Assembly: GCA_013372555.1 (NCBI GenBank)
Contig: JAAPAX010000007.1
Coordinates: 2,356,001-2,420,000 of the forward strand
Source: Elsinoe arachidis
Taxonomy: Eukaryota > Ascomycota > Dothideomycetes > Myriangiales > Elsinoaceae
Length of the DNA: 64,000 nucleotides
Reading direction: 5' to 3'
Part shown: positions 44,825 to 55,600 of the stretch, one piece after another
Numbering within the stretch: the stretch's first letter is position 1
Layout of the letters: each line of letters opens with the position of its first letter
Notes under the pieces: model-generated
Told to the model about the DNA's origin: nothing
Database searches by the model: none
What the model saw: only the letters and a program-made list of their open reading frames with translations
Program-made: the position numbers and the translations under genes

Positions 44825-45409
44825 TCATGCACTCCTCTCCCCTTGAATCGTCGCCACCACTTTCCGACTATGCTTCGCCGCCCTAAACTCCAAATACCAA
44901 ATACCCTGCCACGTGCCGGTCGCCAACTTGCCATTCGAGATGGGAATCGAGACACTCGCGCCTATCAACGCCGACTTTATATGAGCTGGCATGTCATCGA
45001 GCCCTTCCGCGCTGTGTTCATATAGCACGCCTTTGCGGTCTTCAGGGACGATGCGGTCGAGGGCGTTGGACATGTCTGTTCTGGTGGGGGGTTAGTGTGG
45101 TGATTCTTGTGGCAATTCAATTTCCATTTTGGGTATGGGATGTGGCAAAGCCATATGCGGCGGTTGATGGGGCAGAATATGCAGTCACAGGGGGAAGGGG
45201 AAAAACGATAGGAAGAAGATGGCTTACCGGACATCACTATCCCAATTCTCATTCAGGCTCAATGCCGCGGATGTGTGCTGGATGAACAAGTTGAGGATGC
45301 CGACTTTGTACTGGCTGATTTCGGGGACTTGTTTGAGGACTTCGTCGGTGATGAGGTAGGAGCCGCGGGATTTGGTGGGAAGGGTGAATTGTCTTTGGAA
45401 CCAGGCCAT
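44825..45409 (-). CDS. YjbQ / UPF0047 family protein
   Basis: Small protein of the YjbQ family (secondary thiamine-phosphate synthase fold), 145 aa from exons 45228-45409 and 44825-45080, with a 147-nt intron. Hallmark blocks are LFIQHTSAALSLNENWD, RIVPED and LDDMPAHIKSALIGASVSIP with GTWQGIWYLEFR; the conserved His and Glu residues line the active-site pocket. The native role in fungi is uncertain. ATG 45409 (MAWFQRQFTLP) matches the usual start. An in-frame ATG at 45613 would add 68 residues with a hydrophobic segment. The splice uses acceptor CCACCAG at 45081 to keep DVR-TDM in frame. Confidence 0.87.
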
Positions 45410-45901
45410 GGTTGGTATTGGGGTTGGGGAGGGGTGGCAATGTTGACAGGCCGGAGGGGTGGTGGTCGGGCTGGGTTGCCGGGCAGGTGTGAAGGCGAGT
45501 TTGAAGGGGTAGAGTGGGAGGTAGAGGATATGGTTGAATAGGCTTGGGAAGAAGGCTAGGATGAAGACTGCGAGAAAGGCAAAGCTGTTGATTGCGTTTG
45601 GCTGGAAAGGCATACAATGTTTGTTGTTGGGCAGAAGAGGTTGATGGTGGAATTTGGTGGATTCGACGTCATTTCATGTGGTGGGGCGTGAAGTGGGATG
45701 CCTGTGGAATACAGCGCGAGACAGCAACACTGCCACATCACATTCACAATGGAGCATATGTCTGATGATTGTCCGCTATTCGTAACGCTACTCTTTGTAT
45801 CGCTGATGGGTATCTCCTAAATCATGCCGTCCCAAGCGCCTGCCGAACACGCTGTGAAGCCCTCAGGTCGGTTCTCATAGAGCATGCGCACAACCAGCTT
45901 G
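45410..45901. other. Intergenic region / possible upstream extension of the YjbQ gene
   Basis: The first 200 bp (to 45613) are open in frame with the YjbQ gene. The remainder shows nothing recognisable. Confidence 0.45.
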
Positions 45902-46742
45902 CTAGTTCTCTGCACGCCTTATATGAATCACTCTCAAAGTCTTTTTCTCTTCTTCGGGCTCCTCTCGTATGAAGTAAGCATTGCCGTACCTCGAATCCCT
46001 CTCCCACTTGCCCGGTCCCAGCTCCTCGTCAATCGTCTTGAACATCCTCAAGGTGGTCCTCCCATCCAGCTCTGAAACCCAGAACAATGCATCGGGCGCT
46101 GCTCCAGAGGGCTTCATGGGATCGTACTTGAAGACACCTTCACGAGCAGCGATCTTGAGATTGTCCTCGTCGACCTGAGCGCGAGTGCGACCAATCCAGA
46201 AGTGTTCGCCAGCATCATCGTCCTTAGCTTTGATGGAGGCTGCAGGCTTGCTGGAGGCAGCTGGCTTTGTTGATGTCGCGACTGTGACTGCTGCTGGAGC
46301 TGCACCAGCCATGGCGTTTGGATAGCAGGCGTATTGCTGGTAGCCAGCCGGAGGCAAGTTGGGGTAGTAAGCAGATGCTTGAGGCTGGTATGAGACAGGC
46401 TGGTAGGCATAATGAGGCATGTAGGTGGGGTTCTGAGGGTAGCACTGATAGGCGGCGGGCTGGATCGGCGGATAAGGTTGACCATTTGCGTAGCAGGTGT
46501 AGCTTGGCTGGTGTGTTGTCAGTAGGAATGCGTGGCGCGATCAGATCCTCCAAGCTTGCCTGAGCAGGTTCGGCGACCTGATATTTGAAGGAAGCGCCGC
46601 TGGTCACAGATTCGGTGGCATCGGGTGACCTCGACCTCTTGTTCTTCTGCTCGACATAATCTTCGTAAGCGATCGTGCTCGAGTCCTCGACGATGAAAGG
46701 ATTTTTGGGCATCTCGTTCTGGTCAAGCTCAATGTATGGCAT
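45902..46742 (-). CDS. Conserved-looking fungal protein of unknown function
   Basis: Predicted 262-aa protein from exons 46560-46742 and 45902-46507. The two exons are in different frames and join only through a 52-nt GC-AG intron (46508-46559; donor CAG|GCAAGC, branch CTGAC, acceptor ACCAG). The N-terminus is acidic and polar with a basic cluster (EQKNKRSRSP). The middle is Tyr/Pro/Gln-rich (YPPIQPAAYQCYPQNPTYMP), prion-like in composition. The C-terminal ~95 residues look like the conserved domain (EHFWIGRTRAQVDEDNLKIA, then FWVSELDGRTTLRMFKTIDE). I cannot assign a function; the C-terminal part resembles fungal hypothetical proteins only. Confidence 0.72.
46508..46559 (-). other. GC-AG intron
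   Basis: 52 nt with donor CAG|GCAAGC (the usual strong context of GC donors), branch site CTACTGAC and acceptor ACACCAG. It is phase 0 and restores one reading frame across the gene. Confidence 0.82.
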
Positions 46743-47480
46743 TGAGCAGAGGTATGATGGTCGGTGAGAAGTGTAGGAAGAGGATAAGGTGAAGCGTGTT
46801 GTTTACAGGAAGGCGCGAGGTGAACGTACCACGGTCATTTTGTGCTTCTTTCGGTACGTGATCTGCTTGTGCCGTCGTCTCGGTGTCAGGTCTTCGAATT
46901 CGTAATCTTCAAATTTCGCATCGACAAAGAGCCAGCAAGCAGGAAGACACATCAGCTCATGGTGGTGTGAATCAGAGGAGAATGTGAAGTATACCCAGAG
47001 TTGTTGCCAGGTTGAGGCGCAATCAAGACAGCTTCACATGCTTGGAGGGGCTGGGACTCTGTACCACGTCCCCAGCAATTCGTTTCCACTGGACCAAATG
47101 TCATGCTGATCTTGCATGACCAGGCACAAGGATAATCACATTTTCATCTCCTTGTTGGCCACTATCCAGATTTTACATATTCACTTAAACAAAGTCGTTC
47201 ATCGCCATGGCATCGTCGATCCATGATGTAGGCTGGATCTCATCATCCTCATTGATATGGTGGCAAACATCTTGACGAAGTGCTCATATGTAATGAGCCA
47301 TTCACAATTGACATACGAGCAATGTTGAAAGAAGTGGTAGGGCTGAAGCGCCAAGAATGCTTCTCCCAAAAGTCCCAGAGCTTCTTGAAGACACGCGACG
47401 TCTCGGGCTGTCACTTTGAGCTTCAATCATTCCACCCGTCTCATCGCAGATCAGCCATTGAGAGGCACAGCATTGGGATC
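46743..47480. promoter_or_regulatory. Divergent intergenic region, 738 bp
   Basis: Contains promoters and leaders of the unknown gene (-) and the p24 gene (+). A donor-like GTACGT on the minus strand at about 46826 hints at a 5'-UTR intron, but no acceptor is evident before the ATG. Confidence 0.4.
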
Positions 47481-48278
47481 ATGTTGTTTCTCCTTCAGAT
47501 ACTGGCCCTGGCCAGCTCATTGTTCTCGATAGCCGCTGCGACAGCTCTCACATACAACCTACCACCAAACTCAAGGGAGTGCTTCTTCACGCAAGTGAAT
47601 AATAAGGGAGCCAAGGTCGCTTTCTACTTTGCCGTGAGCAGACCGACGTCTCTATGACCTCCCATCTCTAATCAATCCCAGGTCCAATCTGGCGGCTCCT
47701 TCGATGGTACCCCCACCCCTCCTCGCCTCTGTCTCCTCTAACCTTCTCAGTCGACTACTCCGTCCACGGCCCCGTCGAAAACAACCCTCACGGCGACCGC
47801 ATCATCCTCAACGGCGAGAAAGAGCGCCAAGGAGACTACGTCTTCACTGCCAATGTAGCGGGCGAATACCGCTTCTGCTTCGACAACACGATCAGCACAT
47901 TCGCGGACAAACTCATCGATTTCGAGATCACGGTGGAGAATGAGCCACGGGCGGCTAGTATCCCGACCAAGCAAGGCGCGGCGCCAGAGCAGGCTAGTGT
48001 CCTGGAGGAGAGCGTGATGAAGATTTCGAGTCTGCTGAGCAGTGTGAGCAGGAGTCAGAAGTATTTCAGGACGAGGGAGAATCGGAATTTTAGCACGGTG
48101 AGGAGCACGGAGAAGAGGATCTGGAATTTCAGTTTGATGGAGAGTGGATTGATGGTGGGCATGGCTGGTTTGCAGGTGTTTGTTGTGAGGATGTTCTTTA
48201 CTGGTGGAAGAAAGGGTGAGTGGATAGTCGAGGGGACTGGTATGAACAGGATGCTAATACTATACAGGTTATGTGTGA
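47481..48278 (+). CDS. p24 (emp24/gp25L) family cargo receptor
   Basis: Type I membrane protein of COPII/COPI vesicles that helps select secretory cargo; 217 aa. Exons are 47481-47633, 47682-47706 (25 nt), 47751-48215 and 48268-48278 (11 nt). A signal peptide (LLQILALASSLFSIAAATA) is followed by the GOLD domain with the paired Cys (RECFF, YRFCFDN) and FYFAVQSGGSFDVDY, the latter assembled by splicing. A coiled coil (EESVMKISSLLSSVSRSQKY) leads to the transmembrane segment (about residues 190-210). The tail is MFFTGGRKGYV, with a diphenylalanine COPII signal but no KKxx. I leave the subfamily open (Emp24 or Erp). Confidence 0.9.
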
Positions 48279-48608
48279 GAGATAGCGTGGAATTGGTGAT
48301 GAAAAGTTGCATAGCTTCACAGAATGTATCAGCGTTGAATCGACACCAGGCTGTGAGAGGATCGCACGTGTGAATGTTAACCAGGGCTGACATCGGGATC
48401 GATCTCGGCACAAACCAAGTGCAAGGACGAACCGCAAAGAGAGAGGAGCAAGGCTGTCGAAAGAGAGCAATGTTGCTAAATAGCACTACATGAAGCATAC
48501 ATGACATGAACAGCGACCCAGCCTCCATGCGCCTTGATCGCCATGAACATCGTTACCCGACAGACCCAAACAGCGTAGCAATCATGACCGCCGACAACAA
48601 CTCCATCC
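48279..48608. other. Convergent intergenic region
   Basis: A 330-bp tail-to-tail spacer with no recognised feature. Confidence 0.45.
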
Positions 48609-49523
48609 CTACTCCGCGTCCTCAAAGATGACGATATCCTCCATCTCCCTCTTGACCGGCGCCGGCACAGCCTGCACCACAGCCTCCTCCTTCTTCTCCT
48701 CCACCACCCCCTCAGCCCCAATAACCACAACCTCATCCCCCCTGACGCCCTCAGGGAAGAAATCCTCCCTCTCAACCTCACTCAACGGACTCCTCTCCCC
48801 CTCCTGTTCCTCCATAACATCAACCTTAACCCTCCTCCTCCTCAACCTCTTCCCCTCTCTCCTCACCACCTGCGCCCCAACAGGCGCCACGTTCTCCTTC
48901 CCACGATCCGCCCGCTTAGTCCCCTCCTCATCACTCGACAGATCCAACACCTTAGTCGAGTGCTCCATGAGATTCTCCGCTTCCTGATCCGGCGTGTCCT
49001 CGTGGATGGCGAAGAACCAGCACTTGGGCATGCCCGCCTCCACCTTGGGCACCACAGGAGCAGGCGCGGCAGACGAGACGGTAGCGACGGGTTTATTGAG
49101 GGAGCCGGCGAGGGCTTCCTCGAGGGAGAAGAAGGGGATGCCTGCGTCCTTTGACTTGCGGTGGGAGGATGGGGGATCGATGCGCGTGTAAGGGGCGGAG
49201 ATACGGCGTTTGGGGGAGAGTTTCCTGCGGGGAGGGGAGCGGCCTGCGGGAGCGGTGGCGGGGGTGCGAGGGGAGGAGATGTTGGCGCGGGGGGTGGCGA
49301 GGGTTTGGCGGAGGAGGGAGGAGGGCATGGTCGGGTTGGACTTGGAGAAGGAGAAGGTCGAGGGCTTGAGGATGGTGCTGCCGGAGAGACCTTTGGTTTT
49401 CTTGGAGGGGGAGAGGAAGATGGTGGGGTCGACGTTCTCGCTGTCGCCGTCCGAGTAGGCGGGGGAGGAGTCGTAGGTGCGTTTCTTGGAGGTGGAGACG
49501 GGTGAGGGAGAGGCTTTGGTCAT
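48609..49523 (-). CDS. Fungal protein of unknown function with KEN-like motif
   Basis: A single-exon 304-aa frame. The N-terminal 130 residues are basic and rich in Ser, Pro and Lys (KKRTYDSSPAYSDGDSENVD; RKLSPKRRISAPYTRID), with likely nuclear-localisation clusters. A short core looks structured and conserved: MPKCWFFAIHEDTPDQEAEN followed by LMEHSTKVLDLSSDEE. RGKENVAP contains a KEN box and several SP/TP sites are present, so cell-cycle-regulated turnover is conceivable, but this is inference. The C-terminus is acidic. Coding strand is C-rich at the 5' end and G-rich at the 3' end. No function assigned. Confidence 0.6.
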   Translation of the reverse strand: MTKASPSPVSTSKKRTYDSSPAYSDGDSENVDPTIFLSPSKKTKGLSGSTILKPSTFSFSKSNPTMPSSLLRQTLATPRANISSPRTPATAPAGRSPPRRKLSPKRRISAPYTRIDPPSSHRKSKDAGIPFFSLEEALAGSLNKPVATVSSAAPAPVVPKVEAGMPKCWFFAIHEDTPDQEAENLMEHSTKVLDLSSDEEGTKRADRGKENVAPVGAQVVRREGKRLRRRRVKVDVMEEQEGERSPLSEVEREDFFPEGVRGDEVVVIGAEGVVEEKKEEAVVQAVPAPVKREMEDIVIFEDAE

Positions 49524-51000
49524 GATTGAGAGGGGTGATTTGACATTGGAAGGGGTGGAGAGAAGACCTGCATGTCATGAGTATTGCGTTATGGAAAGTG
49601 TCGGTGGCAATGCTATACCATTCTGGCGGTTTTTGACGCTCGTGAGGTGTTGTAGTCTTTGGCCACTCAGCTCAGCAAAGGGCTGGCGGGGAGTCGACAT
49701 TGGAGTTGCCATCCTAACCGACACGTGCTATACACGTCCTGGACCGCGTAGATTGAGAGCCTGGGTTCTCTCGAGACAGCGTGGGTCTCGAGTATACCAA
49801 TTACCGGCTTGTGTATACTCGATCATTAACAACGCCAGAGGGAGGGAATTGGAAGAATGAAAGACTGGGGCGAGCTGGAGACAAGAAGGACAGGACGTGT
49901 GCGCATACACGAAAGACTTGCCGCCGCGATACCAATTGAGGCAGTGATGGGGTTCATCAAGCTAAATCATAGGCTCTCAAGGCACCAAATGGTCTGGCCG
50001 ATGCGTAGCACCGCGTTCGTGGCAATCTCGTGTTTGTCGCCGTTGATTGGTTAGAAAGCAACGCGACGGCCCGCTCTTTGCTTGCTCGCGAGAGGTGAAA
50101 CTCTTCCTTTCTGCACAAACAAGTCAACACTGCCACACGTCTGCATCTGCGAAACATTGTCGACATGTCACTTTGCCAATCAATTGCTTCTGGACGACTT
50201 GATTTTGCACTTTGAACAATACGCCGCCAATCCAACACTCTCAGCTGTCTGTCGACGTCTTATCAGGCCCAAATTCGGCCGTCGGAAACACGTTTCTGTA
50301 CCCCATAAGTGGCTCATGTCTGCCAGGTAGAGACAATTCATACAACATGCGCGCACTCCAGGACTCGGTGATATACAACGTTGTCTGAATGCAGAATGTC
50401 AAATGGGGACGCATGCCTTTGATATCGCGGGTCGCATAATCTTTGTGCTGCTGACGTTGTCGCTGATTACCACCAGCTTCGGGTTGATCCAGCAGACCTT
50501 GAATCCATCTGCAGGCATCGAGGACCACAGACGGACAGGACCTTGATCACATTTCGATGCAACGGACATCACTTTGTTGTTTGGCTTCGATACGTGGAGA
50601 GGAAACAAAGCTGTCGCCGCCGCCGGGACCACGTTCCCCCACTCTCCTCCACATTCCGATATTTAGAACGGTCGTTCACATCAACCTCAAATCCAGAACC
50701 ACTCTTCGTCAACAACTCGACGAATAGCATGGCGCTTATTCAAAACTTCCGCAATTGCCCGTCCAGTCGGGACAATGTCCGCCGGGAACGTCCCGGGAAT
50801 AGCAATCAGATCTGTATCCCCAGGATCGAGACGAACGTCAACCGGGACCTCCACCGCGAAGCTTCAGATGAGGGGAGCTTATAGCTGTAGGTGCGGCCAA
50901 GAATACGTATAGTCTTTCCTCATAACATTTCTTCTCGCAAGTAATTCACCATCCTTCCCTTGCTGCAGTCTCTTACCTGTATTCACATTGAACAATCAAA
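49524..51000. other. Divergent intergenic region, 1.5 kb
   Basis: Between the unknown gene (-) and the HisD-like gene (+). It carries an ACGTG/CACGT inverted pair including an E-box CACGTG (49722-49737) and a perfect 10-bp inverted repeat (49788-49797 with 49813-49822). Open frames near 50543-50884 look non-coding. No RNA gene is recognised. Confidence 0.5.
49788..49822. repeat. Perfect 10-bp inverted repeat, 15-nt spacer
   Basis: TCGAGTATAC at 49788-49797 and its exact reverse complement GTATACTCGA at 49813-49822. It could form a hairpin or be a dimeric transcription-factor site. Confidence 0.7.
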
Positions 51001-52497
51001 ATGGCACCAAAGCACCTCAAACGTCCTATCACCACATCCACCTCCCCCGCACTGTCAGATCCAAAGGTTGCCACCATTGTATCTGGCGTCATCTCCTCCA
51101 TCCGTTCAGAAGGTGATGCAGCAATCCGCAAATACTCAGAGCAGTTCGACAAGTGGTCGCCGCCATCCTTCAAGCTCTCCCAAGCAGACATCGACAAGAT
51201 CATCGCCACCGTCCCTGCCCAAACCATAGAAGACATCAAGACTGTCCAACGAAATGTCTCCGTCTTCGCCCACGCCCAACGAGACAGCATCAAAGACTTC
51301 GAGATCGAGACCCAACCCGGCGTCTTCCTCGGCCAACGCAATAACCCCATCCAATCCGTAGGCTGCTACATCCCCGGCGGCCGCTACCCCCTCCTCGCCT
51401 CCGCCCACATGACCATCCTCACCGCCAAAATCGCCGGCGTCCCCCACGTCACAGCCTGCACGCCGCCCATCCTCGGACAAATCCCCCCCGCCACCGTGGC
51501 AGCCATGCACCTCGCCGGCGCCGACGAGATCTTCATCCTCGGCGGCGGCCAAGCCGTAGCCGGCATGGCCGTCGGCACCGAGACGATGCAAAAAGTCGAT
51601 TTCATCGCAGGACCAGGCAACGCCTTCGTCGCCGAAGCCAAACGCCAACTCTTTGGCGAAATCGGCATCGACCTCTTCGCCGGCCCCACCGAGATTCTCG
51701 TCGTAGCAGACGAGCACGCAGACCCTTACACCGTCGCCGTCGATCTCCTCTCGCAAGCCGAGCACGGCCCCGACACGCCCGCCGTGCTAGTGACGAACAG
51801 CGAGGACGTCGCGACGAAGAGCATGGCGGCCGTCGACGCCCTCCTCGAGGTCCTCCCCACTGCGCCCATCGCCGGCGTTTCCTGGCGCGACTTTGGCGAG
51901 GTGATCGTGACGGATACCCTCGACGAGGCCTTCTCCGTCGCCGACGAGTTCGCGAGCGAGCACGTTGAGATCCTCACCAAGAACCCGCGTCAGGCGTTGG
52001 AGAAGATGAAGCATTACGGCGCTTTGTTCCTCGGCGAAGGGACGTGCGTGAGTTATGGTGACAAGGTACGTCTCTCTCCCATTCCCTTTCCGTCCCCTGG
52101 TTCCCCCCTCCTGTCTCTGTCTTTCCCTGCCTTTCTATCCCTGCCTCCCTCCCTCTACCAGATTCTGACTAATACTCTCCAGTGCATCGGCACCAACCAC
52201 GTCCTCCCCACCCGCAAAGCAGCCAAGTACACCGGCGGTCTCTGGGTAGGCAAATACCTGCGCACCTGCACCTACCAAGAAGTCCGCGTCCCTCAATCAA
52301 GCGGTGAATTGGGCCGTCTATGTGGTCGCGCAGCCAGGGCGGAGAACTTTGAGGGACATGCGAGGAGCGGGGATCTCAGGGCGGCGAACGCGTTGGGGGA
52401 TAGGTATGAGTGGATTGAGAGAACGAAGGGGTTTAAGACGAAGAAGGTGAATGGGAGGGCGGTGGTGAATGGGAATGGGGTGAATGGGGTGCATTAG
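51001..52497 (+). CDS. Stand-alone histidinol dehydrogenase-family protein
   Basis: Zinc- and NAD-dependent dehydrogenase of the HisD family, 459 aa, from exons 51001-52065 and 52183-52497. Residues matching the E. coli HisD zinc ligands and catalytic pair are present with the right spacing: Gln252, His255 (SQAEHGPD), Glu320-His321 (SEHVEI), Asp354 (YGDK) and His414. In fungi the histidine-pathway enzyme is normally the C-terminal part of trifunctional His4, and no such fusion is visible here. CYIPGGRYPLLASAHMTI and FLGEGTCVSYGDK resemble the HpsN-like (sulfopropanediol 3-dehydrogenase) branch more than true HisD, so another polyol-type substrate is likely (inference). The intron is a multiple of three and lacks in-frame stops. 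Confidence 0.85.
   Translation: MAPKHLKRPITTSTSPALSDPKVATIVSGVISSIRSEGDAAIRKYSEQFDKWSPPSFKLSQADIDKIIATVPAQTIEDIKTVQRNVSVFAHAQRDSIKDFEIETQPGVFLGQRNNPIQSVGCYIPGGRYPLLASAHMTILTAKIAGVPHVTACTPPILGQIPPATVAAMHLAGADEIFILGGGQAVAGMAVGTETMQKVDFIAGPGNAFVAEAKRQLFGEIGIDLFAGPTEILVVADEHADPYTVAVDLLSQAEHGPDTPAVLVTNSEDVATKSMAAVDALLEVLPTAPIAGVSWRDFGEVIVTDTLDEAFSVADEFASEHVEILTKNPRQALEKMKHYGALFLGEGTCVSYGDKVRLSPIPFPSPGSPLLSLSFPAFLSLPPSLYQILTNTLQCIGTNHVLPTRKAAKYTGGLWVGKYLRTCTYQEVRVPQSSGELGRLCGRAARAENFEGHARSGDLRAANALGDRYEWIERTKGFKTKKVNGRAVVNGNGVNGVH
52066..52182 (+). other. Stop-free 117-nt intron in the HisD-like gene
   Basis: Donor GTACGT, pyrimidine-rich body, branch CTGACTAAT and acceptor CTCCAG. It interrupts the conserved YGDK-CIGTNHVLPT block. 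Its length is 39 codons with no in-frame stop, so retained transcripts would stay open. Confidence 0.85.
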
Positions 52498-52692
52498 ATA
52501 GGGGGAATGAGATGAGTGTTTGGATGAGTGTTTGGTGTGCGGTGCGGGTGATGGTGAGAGGATGTTGGTCACGATGTATGATGAAGGGAGGTATCGATGA
52601 GGTTGAAGGAGGTATGCACTTCTAAGAATGTCTAAGCGCCGTCGCCAGCGCTGATGCTACCTAACCTACTTCTCCCGTGCCGTGCAGAGCCC

Positions 52693-55600
52693 TCACAGCT
52701 TCGCCTCTCGATCCTCCAACTCCCTAATGTCTCTGACCGGCACAGCACCTTCTGTCACTGCTAGACTGGCCTTGAAAAGTCTCACGTCCTCAATGACAGT
52801 CGCCTCTTTGGTCTTCGGCAACTTCACATCGCCGCTGTCCGCTTCCACGTTCTTAGCTGTGGTATTCGCGACGCCAAGTTGGGGCAGAGCCTGCTCGAGC
52901 ACTGGCGTGATCTGAGCGATGACACTCTCCACGTCGGCGGATGGGGTCTTTACGTCCTCTGTCAGGTGGGAAGACAGGGCAGTGGTGATGGACTTTGTGT
53001 TTAGGTCCGACGAGGGCAATTCAGTGATGCGCTTCTGGAGCTGAGAGCGATCCGAGGTAATGCTGAGCTGGGTAAGGAGCTGGTCGAGTGCGTCGCTGAC
53101 CTTGGCTGTCTTCTCCGCTGGGTCGGTCTTCTCGGCGAGCTCTTCTGAGGAGGTCTGGGCGAGTAGATGGACTGCAGCCCTGGCTCGCTTGTCTGATGCT
53201 GGGGAGATGAAGGTGTCGAAGAACCGGATCAGGTCCTCTTTGGTGAGTTTCTCGATCTCTTCGACATCACGGTGGACTGCAACATTAGCATTTGTCAGGA
53301 TAGGGTATAGTGGGCTTACCAAGTTCAAAGTCAAACACCTCGTTCGTGATGTGATGCCAGAATCGTGCCGTTTCCTGGTTCAAGTTCTTGAGCTTCTCCA
53401 GTCTCTTGTTGATCAGTGCAATCTTGAAAGAGTCAAAATCTTCCTGCTTCATCTCGCGAATGGTGTCGCCGAATTTGGTCAAGAAAATGTCGATTCGGTT
53501 TTCGAGATACTCTGGAGTGCGCTCGGATTGAATCAACACTCTCCAGCCAGATACTGTAGCGAGAGCGATTGTGCTGGAAGAGACGACATAGCCGAGCTGC
53601 TCCTTGGATCGCAGAGTGTCAAAGACTGGCTCATCGGCCATCTGGGCAAAGAGCAGGAGCTTGGCACGAGTTGTGCGGTCGCTGTTGAGATTCGTGAACA
53701 GGATGTAGTCAATACAGTGGTTGACATTCGCAGGATCCTTCAGTGTTCGCTTGTAGACATAGTTGCTGCCCTGTGGCACCAAGAGTGACCGGCGAATTGG
53801 CCACTGAGATGGTGGTAAGACTTTGCCATGAAGTGTTGACTCGACGATGTCGGTCAAGCGAAGTGCATCCTCTCGATACAGATTACCATGAGCCAGAATC
53901 TCGATGTGCATCTGCGCCAAGATTTGAGGGGCGAACCTCCGGATATCATCAGCGGTGATGCTTGGTAGCTCATCGAGGAGCTGTTGGTTGACGTAGCCCT
54001 TCTCAGAGACCAGATATCTGCTGTACGTGCTGATCTGGTGGAAAGGTTGCTGGTAATCAAAATTGCGCATGCTTCGAAGAACACGCTCCTTGATGATCTC
54101 GAAGCGATCGTCCTTGACGACCAGATCACGGACTGAAACCAGAACCTTTTCAAGAAGGACGTGCATCTTGTCGTTGTACCCGCTGACGACAACATCGAGA
54201 CCTTGAGCATGATTCTGAATGCTGTACTCAAGTCCAGCAAGCTCCGCATCGTACGCATACTCGACGAGAGAATCTTCGACGAGGCTCTTGAACATCTGGG
54301 TCATGACCGCGGTCATGGCAGAAGTCTGGACAATTGGTGATCGCAGAACCACATACACGTTAGCCTTTGGTGCCCAGAACTGATCGTCCTTCTTCCACCA
54401 GGTGCGCACACGAGTATCGTTGCGCACGAGCTTTGGTGTCAAAGCCGGCTTCTCGACAGTCTTCTTTTCGACCTCAAGATTGGCCGGAATGAACTCGTTC
54501 TTCGCCGGCAGATGTAGCTCAGCTGGTCGCTTAGATTTTGGCTGCTCGTAGACTTGTTTGATCTCTTCGAGGAAGTCCTTGGGAATCTTCTCATACTTGT
54601 ACTCCGTGCCGTACCACTTCTCCTTCTGATCCCAGTCACCTGGAAAGTCCTGCGCTACGAGGGTGAGACGGAAGTTGTCTGGCGTCAAGTGGTCTAGTCC
54701 TCTCTTGATAGCTTTTGGATCGAATCTCCAGATCAGACTCTGTGCGCTGAGAAGCTTGTCTCGTGGATATGGCTTCTGCATGACTCCTACGAGGGAGCTA
54801 GTCGTCCTGCTAGCGGGAATCTTCTGCCTGAACCTGAAGTCGACTTCGGCTAGCTGCTTCATTTCCTCCACGATCCACTCTTGAGGAGGCTGATCCTTGA
54901 TCATGGCGATGTATTGGAAAAGAGTCTTGACCACTTCCTTGTAGTGAGTCAAGCCATCCTTGGTAAGGTGTATCGAGATACTGAACAAGGCACCTCCGGG
55001 ACAGATGGGGAAAGGTCCGGCCCCAAGTCCATTCGCCCAGCCCTTGGTCTTCAGGTATGCTAGTAGACTCCCCGGTCCTTCATGTCCAATCAAATGGCTG
55101 ATGTATCGGCCAGGGTGTGTCTCCCACAGCTCTTCCTCATCCGGATACACAAAGTAGATGTCAAGATCCCGCATCTCCATGACCGGCTTCGCAAAGATCT
55201 GAGTAGCCAGCTCATGCTCCGAGTATGCTGGGATGTCATCCCACCTCAACTTTTTCAAGTCTTGGTTCGGAACTTCTGCGAAGAATTCCGTGATCCATGT
55301 CTCTAGTGTGTCTAGCTCTTCCCGTCCAAGGACTGCAAGCTTCATCCTGTTTGCTGAATAATGTCGCTTGTAAAAGTCCATGAAGGCATCCCGAATAGCA
55401 ACGCCACGCGCAATTGGATCGTCATGCAACACCTTGTAATTACCAGTCGAGAATTTGTTGAACGGATGCTTCTTATTTGCCAGGCTCTTGTTCAGTTGAT
55501 GTAACCGCCAATTATCACTTTGTAGATTCTTCTTGTTCTCCGAATCCACGGCCCGTAATTCTCTGTCCAGAGTGTCTGCGAGGAAAAGCGGCCTGATGAA

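Noticed and set aside
51001..52497. Reading the HisD-like gene as one uninterrupted frame
   Set aside because: The continuous frame inserts 39 Pro/Ser/Leu-rich residues into a conserved active-site block, and clear donor, branch and acceptor sites bound that insert.
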